Assembly (NCBI GenBank): GCA_964030475.1
Contig: CAXIPT010000001.1
Location: 15,325,614 to 15,389,613 of the forward strand
Direction of reading: 5' to 3'
Source: Tethya wilhelma
Lineage: Eukaryota; Porifera; Demospongiae; Tethyida; Tethyidae
Length of the DNA stretch: 64,000 nt
Part shown: one piece after another, positions 43,084 to 55,165 of the stretch
Layout: every line of letters begins with the position of its first letter
How positions within the stretch are numbered: position 1 is the stretch's first letter
Position numbers and translations under genes: made by a program
The notes under the pieces: model-generated
What the model was told of the DNA's origin: nothing
The model's input: only the letters and a program-made list of their open reading frames with translations
Databases searched by the model: none

Positions 43084-43793
43084 GTATCATCGACGGTGTC
43101 CCTCTCCTCCCTCCTCTCTCCCTCGCTGTCACCACCGTCATCACTGCTGCGTCTCTCACCACCCGCGATGCTGGTTGGTGGCTGCTCTAGCAGTGGGCTG
43201 CTGGCATCTTCAGAGTCTGAATCGTCCAGCTGAGGATTGAGAGTCTCTTGTGAATTTACATGAATGTGCATAGCTTCATTCCCAAAGGGGCCTGGGAACG
43301 AGGCAGTGCTAGCCTCTATATTTTATATTTACCACACTATGACACCATTCTCTTCATAACCTATGTAAAACTATTGGTTTCGAGATACCAGATCATGAGG
43401 CTAGGGATCAATGATGATGGTATTGTTGATGTGACATAATTTGTGGCTAAAATACAGTTTGAAAGGTTTCAACACAAGATAATTCCTATATAGGATCATA
43501 GATTTTAGACCCTGTGCCCCAATTAAATATCTGTTAAAATAATAGCCTGGCCCAGTAGGAATGAGGCTATGTTTGCATACGTTAGCTCGCGCGTTAGCTA
43601 GGTTATCCCACTATATATAGCACTGTCACGGATATAATTTTCACATCACAGCACAGGTTTGTATGTGCAGTAGCTAGCTAGTCAAACTGACTCTCACTGT
43701 CGTTTCTCCTGGTGAATCATAGTTATTAGTTTCTCCGTCAAGAAGGCTGGTCCTCTCAGTAGGACGAGGTTGCTGTTCAATAATGGAGCTCAT
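40304..43793 (-). CDS. PSEN: Presenilin (gamma-secretase catalytic subunit)
   Basis: About 13 exons: 43793-43698, about 43250-43081, 42931-42841, 42774-42650, 42572-42428, 42351-42284, 42173-42023, 41941-41872, 41746-41648, 41380-41258, 41097-40900, 40668-40547, 40459-40304, with matching phases. It is a multi-pass aspartyl protease of the membrane that cleaves Notch-type and similar substrates. Both catalytic aspartates are present: YD in the junction [15 protein letters not shown], and the GLGD motif in [11 protein letters not shown]. The PALP motif is in [12 protein letters not shown]. The N-terminus is acidic and Ser-rich; the loop before GLGD is long and charged ([19 protein letters not shown]), as in other presenilins. 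It is somewhat longer than human presenilin 1 (467 residues), mainly through these regions. It is head-to-head with the HECT ligase gene, 176 bases apart. Exon 2's acceptor is uncertain within a few codons. Confidence 0.93.
41434..41628. mobile_element. MITE of the TACCGTATAGCGGGAAA family
   Basis: The left end TACTGTATAGCGGGAAAGTT and right end AACTTTCCCGCTTTTCGGTA are inverted repeats. It is about 195 bases with no coding frame, in the presenilin intron between exons 41746-41648 and 41380-41258. Its termini match those of 21502-21710. Confidence 0.85.
43030..43079. repeat. (CT)n microsatellite at a presenilin splice donor
   Basis: A CT run (GA on the gene strand) beginning immediately after the donor of presenilin exon 2. 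Confidence 0.9.
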
Positions 43794-43969
43794 GATCAAA
43801 CCTCTTCTCAATCTCCTGTTCGGATGCGATGTCTTCTGTTGTTGTTTGATCGAGTCACTTGCTGGTCACATGATACGACCAGGTAGAGGTCAAAGGTGAA
43901 ATAGTGTGTTCCGAGCAGACTGCTGACTCAGCAAAGTGGTGGTGTGCACATCATGCTTGCAGCACCGTT
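43794..43969. promoter_or_regulatory. Bidirectional promoter region, presenilin / HECT ligase
   Basis: 176 bases separate two divergent start codons. There is no obvious TATA box. The stretch contains GGTCACATGATACG and GTCAAAGGTGAAA. Both transcripts must start inside it or within the adjacent 5' UTRs. Confidence 0.6.
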
Positions 43970-45382
43970 ATGTCGTCCAACCAAGGTGTAATAGTAGTAG
44001 GTGTGCTCTTCTCTTCGTTCCTAGTGTGGCTGTGGTGGTATGGCAGCGAGACAGTGGTCTCCAAACCTGCAGATGAGGTTGAGTCTTGGCTGAAAGACCA
44101 TGATGTGGGACCTCTCAGAAACCATGATGAAATCAGTGGTAAGAAGTCTTGCATGACTTATAATGGTCATATTATGTCAGGTGGTACTTTTGAGTTTACG
44201 TCTAAATTATGATGTGTGGCAGTCTACTAAGCGTGGACCCTCCTTCACTCTATGTGTGGTTGAGCACTGCTTTGGCATTGAGCTGTGAGTGATTGATGAA
44301 TGTAAACTGTTTCCCTCACAGGAATTCAGACTCTTGAGGAGCTCTCTCGTCTCGATGTGTCTAAGCTCAGTGGACAGCTAGATGCTCCCAGCCACTCCAA
44401 ACTGAAACAAGCTGTGTCCAAGCTCGATCTCTATCTCTGGCTCCAGAAGCAAGAACTGGGAGACATACTTCCCATGTTAATTGAACAAGACTACATCTCT
44501 CGTGAACAACTTTGTGGGATACAATTGGATGAAGCTCTAGTTGTAAGAGAACACAGCACTCAAACACTCACTATGCATATGCTACACAGACTCACCCACA
44601 CATGTATACATGTACACAAAACTAAAGATATCAAAAAAGGTGACACCATTTACGAAGGACAAGTTTCTAGACTCTCTTAATACATTGATGGATGAGTGGG
44701 ATAGATGCAAGAAAGTGAGCCATCAAAAGCCACACCTGTCCAGCAGTGATGGTGGTTGGACACTCTTTGGTGAGCTTTACAGTTGTATGAACTCTTGCTA
44801 CAGATTGCAATGAGGTATACAGTAGTTCTCTAAGCTTGTGTTCCTCTGGTGTTTCTTTTAATCTCTCAGGTACTCTCTGGTTTCTATTCAAAGTCCTCGT
44901 GTTTATGATGATAGTTGGAGGAGCAGTAGTATGTGTGTGTAAGTTGAATCCCTACCATAATATATTTTTGTAGGATCCAAGCTAGCAGTACTAAAATAAG
45001 GAATGATCCGTATCTCTTTCAATATGCACAGTATATTGGCCTACATGTGAATACTACCAAATTATAGTCCAGTACATACAAATCTGACTTATCAGTTTCC
45101 CCATTAGAGTTATCATTGAAAGTGAAACCACTCATTAAATCTGACTAAATCCTCTGTCTCCAGTGTATTATGTTCTGGTGGTTGTAATGGAGGCCATTGC
45201 CACTGCTATGGTGGAGGCAATTGCAGCTCTCTTTACTGTATTGATTAGTGGCATCGTAACTGTCATTGTGAGTGTGATAGCCTCTGTCATCACAGGCAGG
45301 AGCATCAATGTCGGCACACCTCGTTACAATCCTGCTAGAAACAGACAGCCGAGGAGGAGGCCTCCTCCCACTCCACGTATGT

Positions 45383-45422
<40 letters not shown>

Positions 45423-48203
45423 TGTTTCAGTTTGTGAGAGATTTGTACTATTGAAAGTTTTCATTAGATTACATTGGGAGAGTTTGTTTCTTAAGTGTTT
45501 CCATAACAGAAGTTAAACCATTCTTCTATGCAGAGTTCAGACTTGGCTTATACGACCGTATTAGAGGGACCTACTGTGATGTGAGCAAGTGTACAGTGTC
45601 GTGGAACCATGACAACAATGCTGTGGTGGGCGGATCGTCTGTTGTCACAATCAATGTAAGAGAAATGCACCTGCTGACATAACTAACATCTTTAGGTGGG
45701 TGTGGTGGTAGTACATCTACATACATCTACAGGTGTGCTAACATGTGCCCCTAAAACTTGACAAACCTGAGGATTTGGTAGCCTCATACCCAGGTTCTCT
45801 TGAGCTCTCTCCTTGAGGGGCCTGAGTACGAAGCTAAGGATTTTGAGTGTTGTCTGTATTTCTTTGGGGTTAAGTGTAGGTATAAGTGTTAGCAAAATGG
45901 GGAGTCCCTCTTTATTTATGCAGCTGTGCAGCTGGCTTGCCACAATATTTGCAATAACAATTGTAATCTATTGATCTAGATAACCTTCTTCCCATTGTTA
46001 TTGATCTTACTAGCCAGTATTCATAAGGTGTCCTTTCCATTCCAGTTGGTGTCCAGAAATGGCGTGCCTTACAAGCTCCAGACGTCTGACAGCTTGGTGT
46101 GCAAGGTGTCCCATCCTGGCTCCAAAACCATCATCCCTCACGTGATTGAGCCCACTCCACCCGTCGGTCACAGCACCATCAAGATGTCCTTCACCACTCG
46201 CATCAGTGGAGACTATAACGTTGAGCTGAAGATGAACGGGAAGAAGATAGGAGGCAATGTGATCGTCAGGACCTATCAACCAGGTCAGCCATGTTCACCC
46301 TACTGTTATTGCTATGGATATCACATACATAAAAGACTCTAGCTGCTATGTTATAGTTCTCAAAGCCTATCTTTCATAAAGCTAGGTAATGGTATGATCC
46401 ATGCATATTTTTTTTGTTTGTTTTTGTTTCCTCTAGTAATGATTTTCTTGTTTCTCAAAAGCAACATTTTACCAAAATGTTTTCACTATGTCATCAATCT
46501 GATATCTTATTATCTGTTATGTTGATCTAAATTAAGGTCCTGTTGACGCAAACAAGACTGTCTTTGTGAACCAGACTGCCGTGATTGTAGTAACGCAAGG
46601 GGTTTACTCATCCATGGGACTAATTCCGAGAGACTCGTTTGGTAACTATGCCAACATTGTCCAAGAGCACCTCAGCATAGAGATAAGACAGGTATAGATC
46701 GATCTAGAGGGGGATACATTCAATGTTGACTTTGTAGTACTGTTGTGTTATTAATTCAACACACAGAATAGTGTAGAAGGAGAAGTGATAAACCCAGAGT
46801 TTGTTGTCTTTCAAGATTTGAGTAACAGATACGAATTGCTGCTCAAGGTGAATAATGTTTCTGTAGTTAGAGCAAATGTTTTTGACGACCTTTTACCTAT
46901 TGTTTTAGGTTGAGAATGCAGGTCACTATGTGGGTTGTGTGAAGTATTCTGGACACACTATTGGACCAGATAGCTTCACAATACTATGCCTCAATGGTAT
47001 GTAGATAGCAATAGATACATGATTCCCCCTCTGTTTGTTGTACTGCCATACTATTCCTTTGTTATAAATCTTATCTGCATGTGCTATTATCCTTTTCCTC
47101 ATGCATCTACATACAGAGAGTGATATTCAAACTGTGGAGAAGAATGTGAAGAAAAAGAATCTAAACATTTATTATGAGGCACACCAAATGGTTGAGAGAG
47201 GGAAGCCCAAAAGAGTGTATTGCTACATCTCACCCAGAGTATGTGACTAGAGTGGCTAGACTGTTTTTGTTTGCAAGTGTTCTACAAGATTATGGTTGTC
47301 TCTCCTCCAGCAACTTCAAGTACGAGAGTATTTCATGAAGTTCATTCCCACTAGAATGTTCACATGTAAAGTCTGTCCCTCAACAGTAGTAAGTCTTTGA
47401 TAGGCCTCTTTACTGTTGTTCAAGGAATATCATAAGATTTCACTTAGTATCAACCATTCACTAAAAGTGTTCTATCCTTCCTTAAAATGCCCCTCGTAAG
47501 GTTTTTAACTCCCAAAAGTCCAAAGGACATAGTGATAAGTGAACAATGCCTTGAAGCATAATATACTATTTCTGGAACTATACTACACATGGTCAACAAT
47601 AGCCAACATCTCATAATTGTCCTACATGTTGTAAAATCTAATACTCCATTGGCTCCACTCTCTTCCTCATTATGTCTCGCTGCATTAATCACTTAATGTG
47701 GACTACACAAATGTACACTCACGTACACTCTCTACTGTAGATAACGTTCCATGCAGATGCTGAGATGTTCACCCTAGACGATGGCTTCCAACAGCCTGTC
47801 ACCCTCACCTCTCCTCACAGAGACCTGCTTGGAGCCACCTTCTACAAGTTTGTTCTCAAAAACATAGGTATGTGATGTTTACTGGAATTGGGTGGCATTG
47901 CCATTGTAATTGTATTATTAACTTTTGTAGGTGGCTCTGAGAAATTCCAAGACAAGCAAACATTTTTCTACAATGAACTCAAGAAGCTTCATCAGAAGCA
48001 GAACAGAAATGATATCAAACTTAGTATCTCTCGATTTGATCTATTAGAGAGTGTAAGTCCTCTTGTCCATTGCAGCATTACAACTCTGTTGTGTTATAGT
48101 CTGTCAACCTAGTCACATAGTCTACACACAAACACACAAACACACATACACACACACACACAAACACACAAACACACAAACACACAAACACACACACACA
48201 CAC

Positions 48204-48263
<60 letters not shown>

Positions 48264-50942
48264 ACACACACCAGAAGAGCTACCAAGAAGTTTGGAACCT
48301 CAGACTGGTGTAGGAAATTCCACGTTGAGTTTGATGGAGAGGAAGGTACTATAAACACACAACATTGCCGAGCATGTTGTGTCTTAAATAATTCCTAAAC
48401 AGCTGGTCTCATTGTGTTACTAAGATCAAACCCTAGGGTGCAATTTAAAGAAAACAAAGTACCATGCACCCACACATCACAATGGTCTCCCCTGACCTGT
48501 ATAGTGGTGTAGTAACCTCCATGCCAATGACTTCCTCTTGTTGTGTTCACCCTTGGCACCACCACATGGCATGTGATAGGTCTGGACTGGGGTGGTGTCA
48601 GCAGGGAATTCTTTGAACTGCTCTGTGTGGAGTTGTTTGATGCTTCAAGTGGTCTCTTTGTCAGATTCAGTGCTGACAACCCCCAAGCCCTTGTGAGTAT
48701 ATAGTAAAAATACAATTCCATGAATTTACACTATTACAGTTTCTTAATTATTGTAATATGTGTGTATGAAATCAGTTTGAGTAATTCTTAGTGATTATTT
48801 TTCTATACTCTGAGAGTCTCTAGATTGTATCCTTTGCTAATTATATATACCTGTTCATGCATGTAATTTGTAAGACTGCCCACATAATATTATAGAACAG
48901 TGACTATGATATTATTAATGTTACTCTAACTTCACCCAGGTTCATCCCAATCATAAGAGGCCCTCTCGCTTGAAGCTGAAACACTTTGAGTTTGCTGGCA
49001 AGGTGGTGGGCAAGTGTCTCTATGAGAGTGCCATGGGCAACACACTGCTGGTCAAGGCTCGCTTCACTCGCTCCTTCCTGGCACAACTGATAGGACTCAG
49101 AATACATTATAAGGTATAGTGTGGGTGGGTGGGGGTGTGCATGTGATCTACATGTGTTAAAATTATGTTGCTGTGGCTTGAATTATACTGGGAAATCTGA
49201 TAAGTAGTTCATGAGAGGTTTTGATGCACTTCCCTTGTGTTGGGTATGTGTTTAAACTAGGGTTACTTCAAGTGACCACACCAGCACTGTCTGTTCTCCC
49301 TTTGTGTCCCTCAATCACTTTCTCAGATTATCACTTCCTTAAAAGTTTTCAAAATCTTGCATATGTCTGTTTATTGTGTTCTCTCTTTTTGTCTCTCCTA
49401 GTATTTTGGCAGTGATGACCCTGACTTGTATGCCACCAAGGTGCAGTACATCAAGGACAACGATGTTGCTGATCTAGGTTTGGTATTTGCAGAGGAGGAG
49501 TTCTCAACTAATGGAGGCAGTTCAACAGTGAGCCACCCAGCTCAAACCATTAGTAGCTGGGCTGTGTTTGCAACACTGTAAAATTTAGAAGGCTTATCTG
49601 TACCAGCTCTGATACGTACTAGCATGTACCTCTTCTCTGGTTCTCCCTTTCCCTTAATATTGAATGGAAAGGTGACCCTGGGTTAGCTTTTTATTGAACT
49701 GTAACAAGTTTAGTATTGTAGCCTGTACTTTATCCTCTGATTTGAGAGACCCACTGTTGTGGTGGTTGGTATGTGTGATGGTATTTTCAGAATGTGTGCT
49801 TCCCTGTTTGTGGGAATGCTCCTCTAATGTAGTCTAGAATGTGGTGTGTGTTTTGTCTGTGAACTTGGCCACCAAAGGACCTTGCTGTCTCTTGTTCACC
49901 TCAGATGGTTCCCTTGAAGGAGAATGGAGCTGACATCGAAGTCACGGAAGAGAATAAACTCGAGTATCTCAATCTTTTAGCACAACATCGGCTGGCCAGA
50001 TGTGTCAAAGAAGAAATTGACCATTTTCTGAAAGGTATAACTTAGTAATTGCTGATAGTGTGTGTAAATTGATATAGGGTTTGATTTGCTATGGATGTCT
50101 GTTCTGTACTGTTTCTGGCAGGTCTAAATGAAATAGTATCTGATAGTTTGTTAAGTATTTTTGATGAAAATGAACTAGAGGTGAGTTGTGAGATTAACGT
50201 AAAAACACACACACACATGCTTCAAAATCAGCCTCACATACACATATACATAATACGTACACTCTGTATGTTCAGTGCATACACACTTCTACCAGCCTTC
50301 TACACATCTAAGTGTATAAGCAAAAACATTATGATATTCACCTTTGCAGCTACTCATGTGTGGCATGGGTACAGTCAATTTTCATGACCTCAAAGAAAAC
50401 TGTATAGTAAGTGGCAGCTCTAGTGGACGATTTCAAGAGGTTCTTAGCTGGTTCTGGACAATAGTGAGCAGTTTCACAGAAGAGGAGTTGGCAAGACTGC
50501 TTCAATTTGTAACGGGCTGCTCCCAGCTCCCTCCTGGGGGCTTTGTAGAGCTCAATCCTAAATTCACAATCACTTCTGCACCGACACGAGGCAGGTTGCC
50601 CACAGCACACACATGGTAAGTTGTGTGATGTGTGAATGTTGTTGATACTGTTGGCAAAGTTGTAATGTCTATTGGAGCTATGCCTGAGAACACACAGTTA
50701 GTGGAGGTACCAGTTCATAAGAGATTTTCGGTTTCATGTTTGCATTTTGGTTTGGTTTATTGAAGACAGTTAGTTTAATGCTGCTTGGTTTTACTGTCAC
50801 AGATAATGATATGTTTTCTTTCATGTTTTTCTTGTACAGTTTCAACCAACTTTGTCTGCCGGATTACGACTCTTGCGAACAGTTTCAGTCTGCTCTGATG
50901 ATGGCATTGAACGAAGGAGCAGAGGGATTTGGAATGATTTAG
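43970..50942 (+). CDS. AREL1: AREL1-like membrane-anchored filamin-repeat HECT E3 ubiquitin ligase
   Basis: About 22 exons. Main ones: 43970-44138 (N-terminal helix VIVVGVLFSSFLVWLWWYG), 44322-44542, 44628-44769, 44870-44938 and 45164-45376 (further hydrophobic segments), 45534-45655, 46046-46283 and 46537-46691 (filamin/Ig-like, ISGDYNVELKMNGKKIGG), 46767-46847, 46909-46996, 47117-47238, 47311-47388, 47741-47867, 47931-48052, about 48275-48345, 48580-48692, 48940-49113, 49402-49527, 49905-50034, 50122-50180, 50350-50615, 50840-50942. The HECT domain has FEFAGKVVGKCLYES, SFTEEELARLLQFVTGCSQL and the active site HTCFNQLCLP, with the catalytic cysteine codon split by the last intron. Order and end (EGAEGFGMI) match animal AREL1 (KIAA0317), which ubiquitinates IAP antagonists and restrains apoptosis in mammals. 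The junction 48052/48275 next to a (CA)n tract does not keep frame by one base, possibly a sequencing error. Confidence 0.9.
45382..45420. repeat. (GT)n microsatellite just inside an intron
   Basis: A GT run a few bases after the donor of HECT-ligase exon 45164-45376. Confidence 0.9.
48121..48262. repeat. Long (CA)n microsatellite with AAAC interruptions
   Basis: About 140 bases of CA repeat fill most of an intron of the HECT ligase gene and run up to its acceptor. Confidence 0.92.
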
Positions 50943-51021
50943 GCTCAATACTAATTTTATGCCCTCCAAATAATGATTTGTTATTAATGTATTAGTGGGT
51001 GTGTCCTGTATCTAAAATACA

Positions 51022-51027
51022 AATAAA
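51022..51027 (+). terminator. AATAAA polyadenylation signal of the HECT ligase gene
   Basis: AATAAA lies 80 bases after the stop codon at 50942 in an AT-rich 3' end. The tetraspanin start codon is about 200 bases further on, so the two genes are tightly packed. Confidence 0.6.
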
Positions 51028-51227
51028 AGGTCATTCATTATTGCATCATTGCGTCATTGGTTTCCTGTGTAACGCGGGTTAACGATATTCATTTGAGTCA
51101 CAAGACTGTACGCAGAGGAATTTTGCGACCGATCGATCGAATTTGGAGCATCTTCCAATTCAGTGGCCAAGCTCAAGGCAGCTGCAGCGAGTCAAGTTCC
51201 AGACAATTTTCACAAGACCGATACACT

Positions 51228-53590
51228 ATGGCTGGCAAGCTAAATCCCTGTGGACGGATCGTCCAGATTACTCTGATTGTCATCAATGCCCTCTTCTTCG
51301 TAAGCACCTATTTTGTGCATGCATGCATTTGCTAGCTGTAGCGCTAGCTAGCTGCCGTACTGAGCTATATCATAACAGACCGAGAATAAAATAATTAGAA
51401 ATTGCATGGGCAAGCTCACTGAAAACCAAATACAGCGTGATTCAGTACCTATTGTTCTATATTTATTGTACTGAAGAACAGATCATATTTATAGCTAGCT
51501 TAGTAATCACAGCTATCAGTTTTATAATTATGCTTGAGCTGAAACAAGCTCTGCCAGGCTCCTGTCTATGATGTGCATAAATCCCATTTGTTCTCTGAAA
51601 ATATTTCAGGGGTACTTTAATGGTCATCCATGTCCACCAAGTTGTAGTTGTGGGGAACATCAAATTAAGTTTGTGAGGTTGGCATGCTTTGTGTGTTCTG
51701 TACATGGTGGGTTTCTACAGACAGCTTTTGCCTCTGATTTTTTTTTACTTGTTTATCCATGCAAATTGCTTGAGCAGTTAACCTCTCACTGAAGCATAAT
51801 GTCGTGAATTCATGTATGCTGATTTCATCCTTAGAATAGCATTGGCACATGTAGATACTAGACACTTAAAGAGTTGTTTTCTATCTTTGTATCTGCTAAT
51901 GTTGGTCACGGCTCATATATATCTTTAATCTTAAAGTAACTACTGATTAGTGTGTACTGTACACGTACAATGGATAAAACAACAAATAGGTGTGCCTGTT
52001 GAGAGTACTGGAGCCAGTATGCTAAATATTGCAAGTTACGTGTGTGCCACGTGCTAGATAACACAAAAAGGAACTAGCCCACTCATGTGATAATGTTGTG
52101 AGTAGCTAGTATAGTATAGTAGTTGTGTTTCTAGTAATTGTATACTCTTGTTTGTCATTGCTAAGACAATAAATATTGAGAGGTGGTTGTAAGTATACTC
52201 AAAATTAGGATGGAACCATTCATTGGGTGTAAACTGTTGTATATATCCCAGCCTAGTTTGTTATCACCAATAATTGTATATCTTTCAAATTTGAAATTGA
52301 AGGCAAATTGTTGTTTAAAGTCACGAAGACTTCCTAGCAATCCACAATAGTGGACCTTCTTAGGTGTACAGCATAAACCAATAATTACATCATTCACTCA
52401 TGCATATCCGCATGTACGTGCACACATTTCGATATAATACAGCTGGCTGGAGTAGGAATAACAGCTGGTGGTAGCTATCTACTTGTCAGAGGAGATGAGC
52501 TGGTATTTTTCACTGGAAACAGCCATTTTTCGGGAGCAGCACTGATAGTCGCTGCTGGTGTGTTCGCCATGATCATCTCGGCTGTGGGCGTCATTGGAGC
52601 ACTCTTCAAGAATAAAATCATTCTGGGCATTGTAAGTCGATGCATGGCTGAAAAGTACTTATACAAAATTAATGTAGTCAGATAATCGTATATGACATTG
52701 TGTGGTTTGTAAGAAAACATTGCTTGGAGATAAATTTCAATGACTTAGGTTCAGGTCTGCCTCTAGGACTAGACCACCTGCAGAATTAACTATATGTGTC
52801 ATTCGTGAATTTGCTCAGAATATTCATGGTCATAGTGACCTTCCTATAGACAATGCAGAAAGTATTCATATACACACCCCCTTCTTTGTTTTTCCCGCCC
52901 ATATATCATGTCCACCATTCTTTTTTATCGATGCAGTATGCTGTCATTGTGGGCATCATCATCCTGCTGGAGATCGTGGCTGCCATTTTGGGCTTCGTCT
53001 TCAGAGAAGATGTCGTAAGTTGCACTTTTTAGAATAATAAATATTCGTTTGCAGTTTACTTTAGAAATTACGGTTGTCACGTGAGCTGATGCTTATCTTA
53101 CTTTTTGTGTGTGTGTGTTTTGTCTTTTTTGTTGAGCTAGCAAAATAAGGCAACAGATAATGCCCTCGGTGCCATCCAAGACTACCGTCCTGAAGACAAT
53201 GAGGAGTTCAAAGAGGATGTGAACGAGGCCATCGACTTCATCCAAAACACAGTATGTTTTTCTGATAATCTTATATGTGAAATATTAGTGCTTTGCTTAG
53301 CAAGCAAATTGATTATATGTGAGTGCATGTGTGTTAAGCAGTGGAAGTCTCCTTGCCTCCCATCTCAGTTGTGATCTCTGTTGAATGCACCACTAAATTT
53401 ATTTCAGTTTGAGTGCTGTGGATGGAATGAGACTGAAGTTTGGTTCAATACTCCATTCTTTGATATCATTCAAAGATTCCCTGAGAGCTGTGAATGTGAT
53501 GGTAGTAGTTCAGGATCGGGGTCTGGAGAAGGCCCAGGCAGTGCTGACGGATGCCGCATCATTAGTACTGGTCAATCAATCTATGATAAG

Positions 53591-53633
<43 letters not shown>

Positions 53634-54032
53634 ACACAGACCTGCCAGGATGGAGTTGTGGATCGTATTAGGCAGTATGCTGGTGCAGTGGGTGCAATTG
53701 GTATTGTGTTTGCCATTGTAGAGGTGAGGGAGCACTACTATAGAGAGTACTAACATCATGTGCTTTTGGAGAAGTCACATGCATTATGATAGGCCATCAA
53801 TTGGAACTCTTTTGGTTCCAGATTGCATGTATATATGCATGATGTAATAGTTTGTAGTTTTGTTGCTTTTTATTTTGATGACCATTTCAACTAGCTCAGC
53901 AATAATGGGTAATGGTCGTTATTACAAAATGGCAATTGTTTTTCTATTCATTGCACGCAGGTTGTAGCTGTTATCCTAGCTGCTGGTTTGATATACTGTC
54001 TGGTGAAGGGTCAAGAGTACACAACAGTTTAA
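51228..54032 (+). CDS. Tetraspanin
   Basis: Seven phase-0 exons: 51228-51299, 52443-52631, 52937-53014, 53141-53251, 53408-53590, 53640-53723, 53961-54032, giving 262 residues. There are four membrane helices: VQITLIVINALFF; ALIVAAGVFAMIISAVGVIG; AVIVGIIILLEIVAAILGFV; and, before the C-terminus, VVAVILAAGLIYCLV. The large loop contains the diagnostic FECCGWNE (CCG motif) plus cysteines in SCECDG, DGCRI and TCQDG. Tetraspanins organise receptors and integrins in membrane microdomains. The short tail is KGQEYTTV. The first intron is long (about 1.1 kb) with nothing recognised in it. The acceptor of exon 6 follows directly on a (CA)n tract. Confidence 0.92.
53592..53631. repeat. (CA)n microsatellite filling a tetraspanin intron
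   Basis: The intron between exons 53408-53590 and 53640-53723 is only 49 bases and is almost entirely CA repeat, running from donor GTAACAC to the acceptor. Confidence 0.92.
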
Positions 54033-54750
54033 TGCACACACAGCACACAATATGAGTGTTACTGTTAATGTTAGTATACCTGCAGGCCTTTAGTATAGTG
54101 AACAATTTTAAAAATTGTGTTGCAAATGTGATCCCATAGGTCATAATTTATATCTATGATGTATGTTAATAGGTAATACACAGGATTGTTGAAATTTGTA
54201 AGATACTGTGTTCCTTTACCCTGCGTATCAGTTATTGTGAACATGATTATACAACCAAAAAAAAAAAAACATTTTATTATGACCGCCCATACTGTGCTTT
54301 GATTACTTTGGCCTACTTGCACTCCTGTGCAGCTGTATAGATATTTGATGCATGTGATTATAATATTGTGTCAGAAGTTTATTATAGTGTAACTTAGCGT
54401 ATCTTGCATGATTCATGACATGTGCATGGTGCATGGTGCATGCAGGACAATGAATGAGAATTAAGCATGCAAACAACAAAAGTAATAATTATTATGGTTG
54501 CATGTGTTGCGTGAGGGTTCTGGGAACGCTGGAGATTGCATCAAAGTTCTAAAAAAAATATTGATAACCTTACAATTGCAGAGTTCAGGAGCATCATACA
54601 CTATAGCTGTAGAATCTCAATTATTGCTGTTACTCTTGTTATATATAAAAAAATAGTAAAACAATTAATAATGACTACAATTACAGGTCACTTAAAAAAA
54701 CAATAATCATGTTATAAAATAGTTGGTCTATTCTGGCCATTCACTCTAAA
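54033..54750. other. Convergent intergenic stretch, no gene
   Basis: 3' regions of the tetraspanin (+) and FN3 receptor copy 3 (-). AT-rich with poly-A runs; I see nothing else. Confidence 0.6.
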
Positions 54751-55124
54751 TTAACTAGTGAAGGAAGTAACAAAGGAAGTAGCAATATAGTCATAATCCC
54801 CCATATCCTGTCCATCTGTCCTCTGCCTGGTCTGTACATCTCCATATGCAGCACACTGTTTCAGTGGGATATCATCGCTTGCTTTATGATCTAATGTTGC
54901 TCTATAGTTAAGTACATAGAGGCAAAAATGTTTTAAAAATTATCACAATATTATACACACTTAAAGAACTAATGCTATAGTTCTTTTGTTTGTTCTTTTC
55001 AGAGATCCTGCAATTGAGAACATTGAATATTTTGCTAAATTGCATTAATTAAGGTTAATTATGGTATGCATACCCACATCCACAGGCATACATTGTACAT
55101 CTGTATATACACCCCTTTTACACA

Positions 55125-55165
<41 letters not shown>

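Noticed and set aside
48063..48398. His/Thr-repeat protein
   Set aside because: Translation of a (CA)n microsatellite inside an intron.
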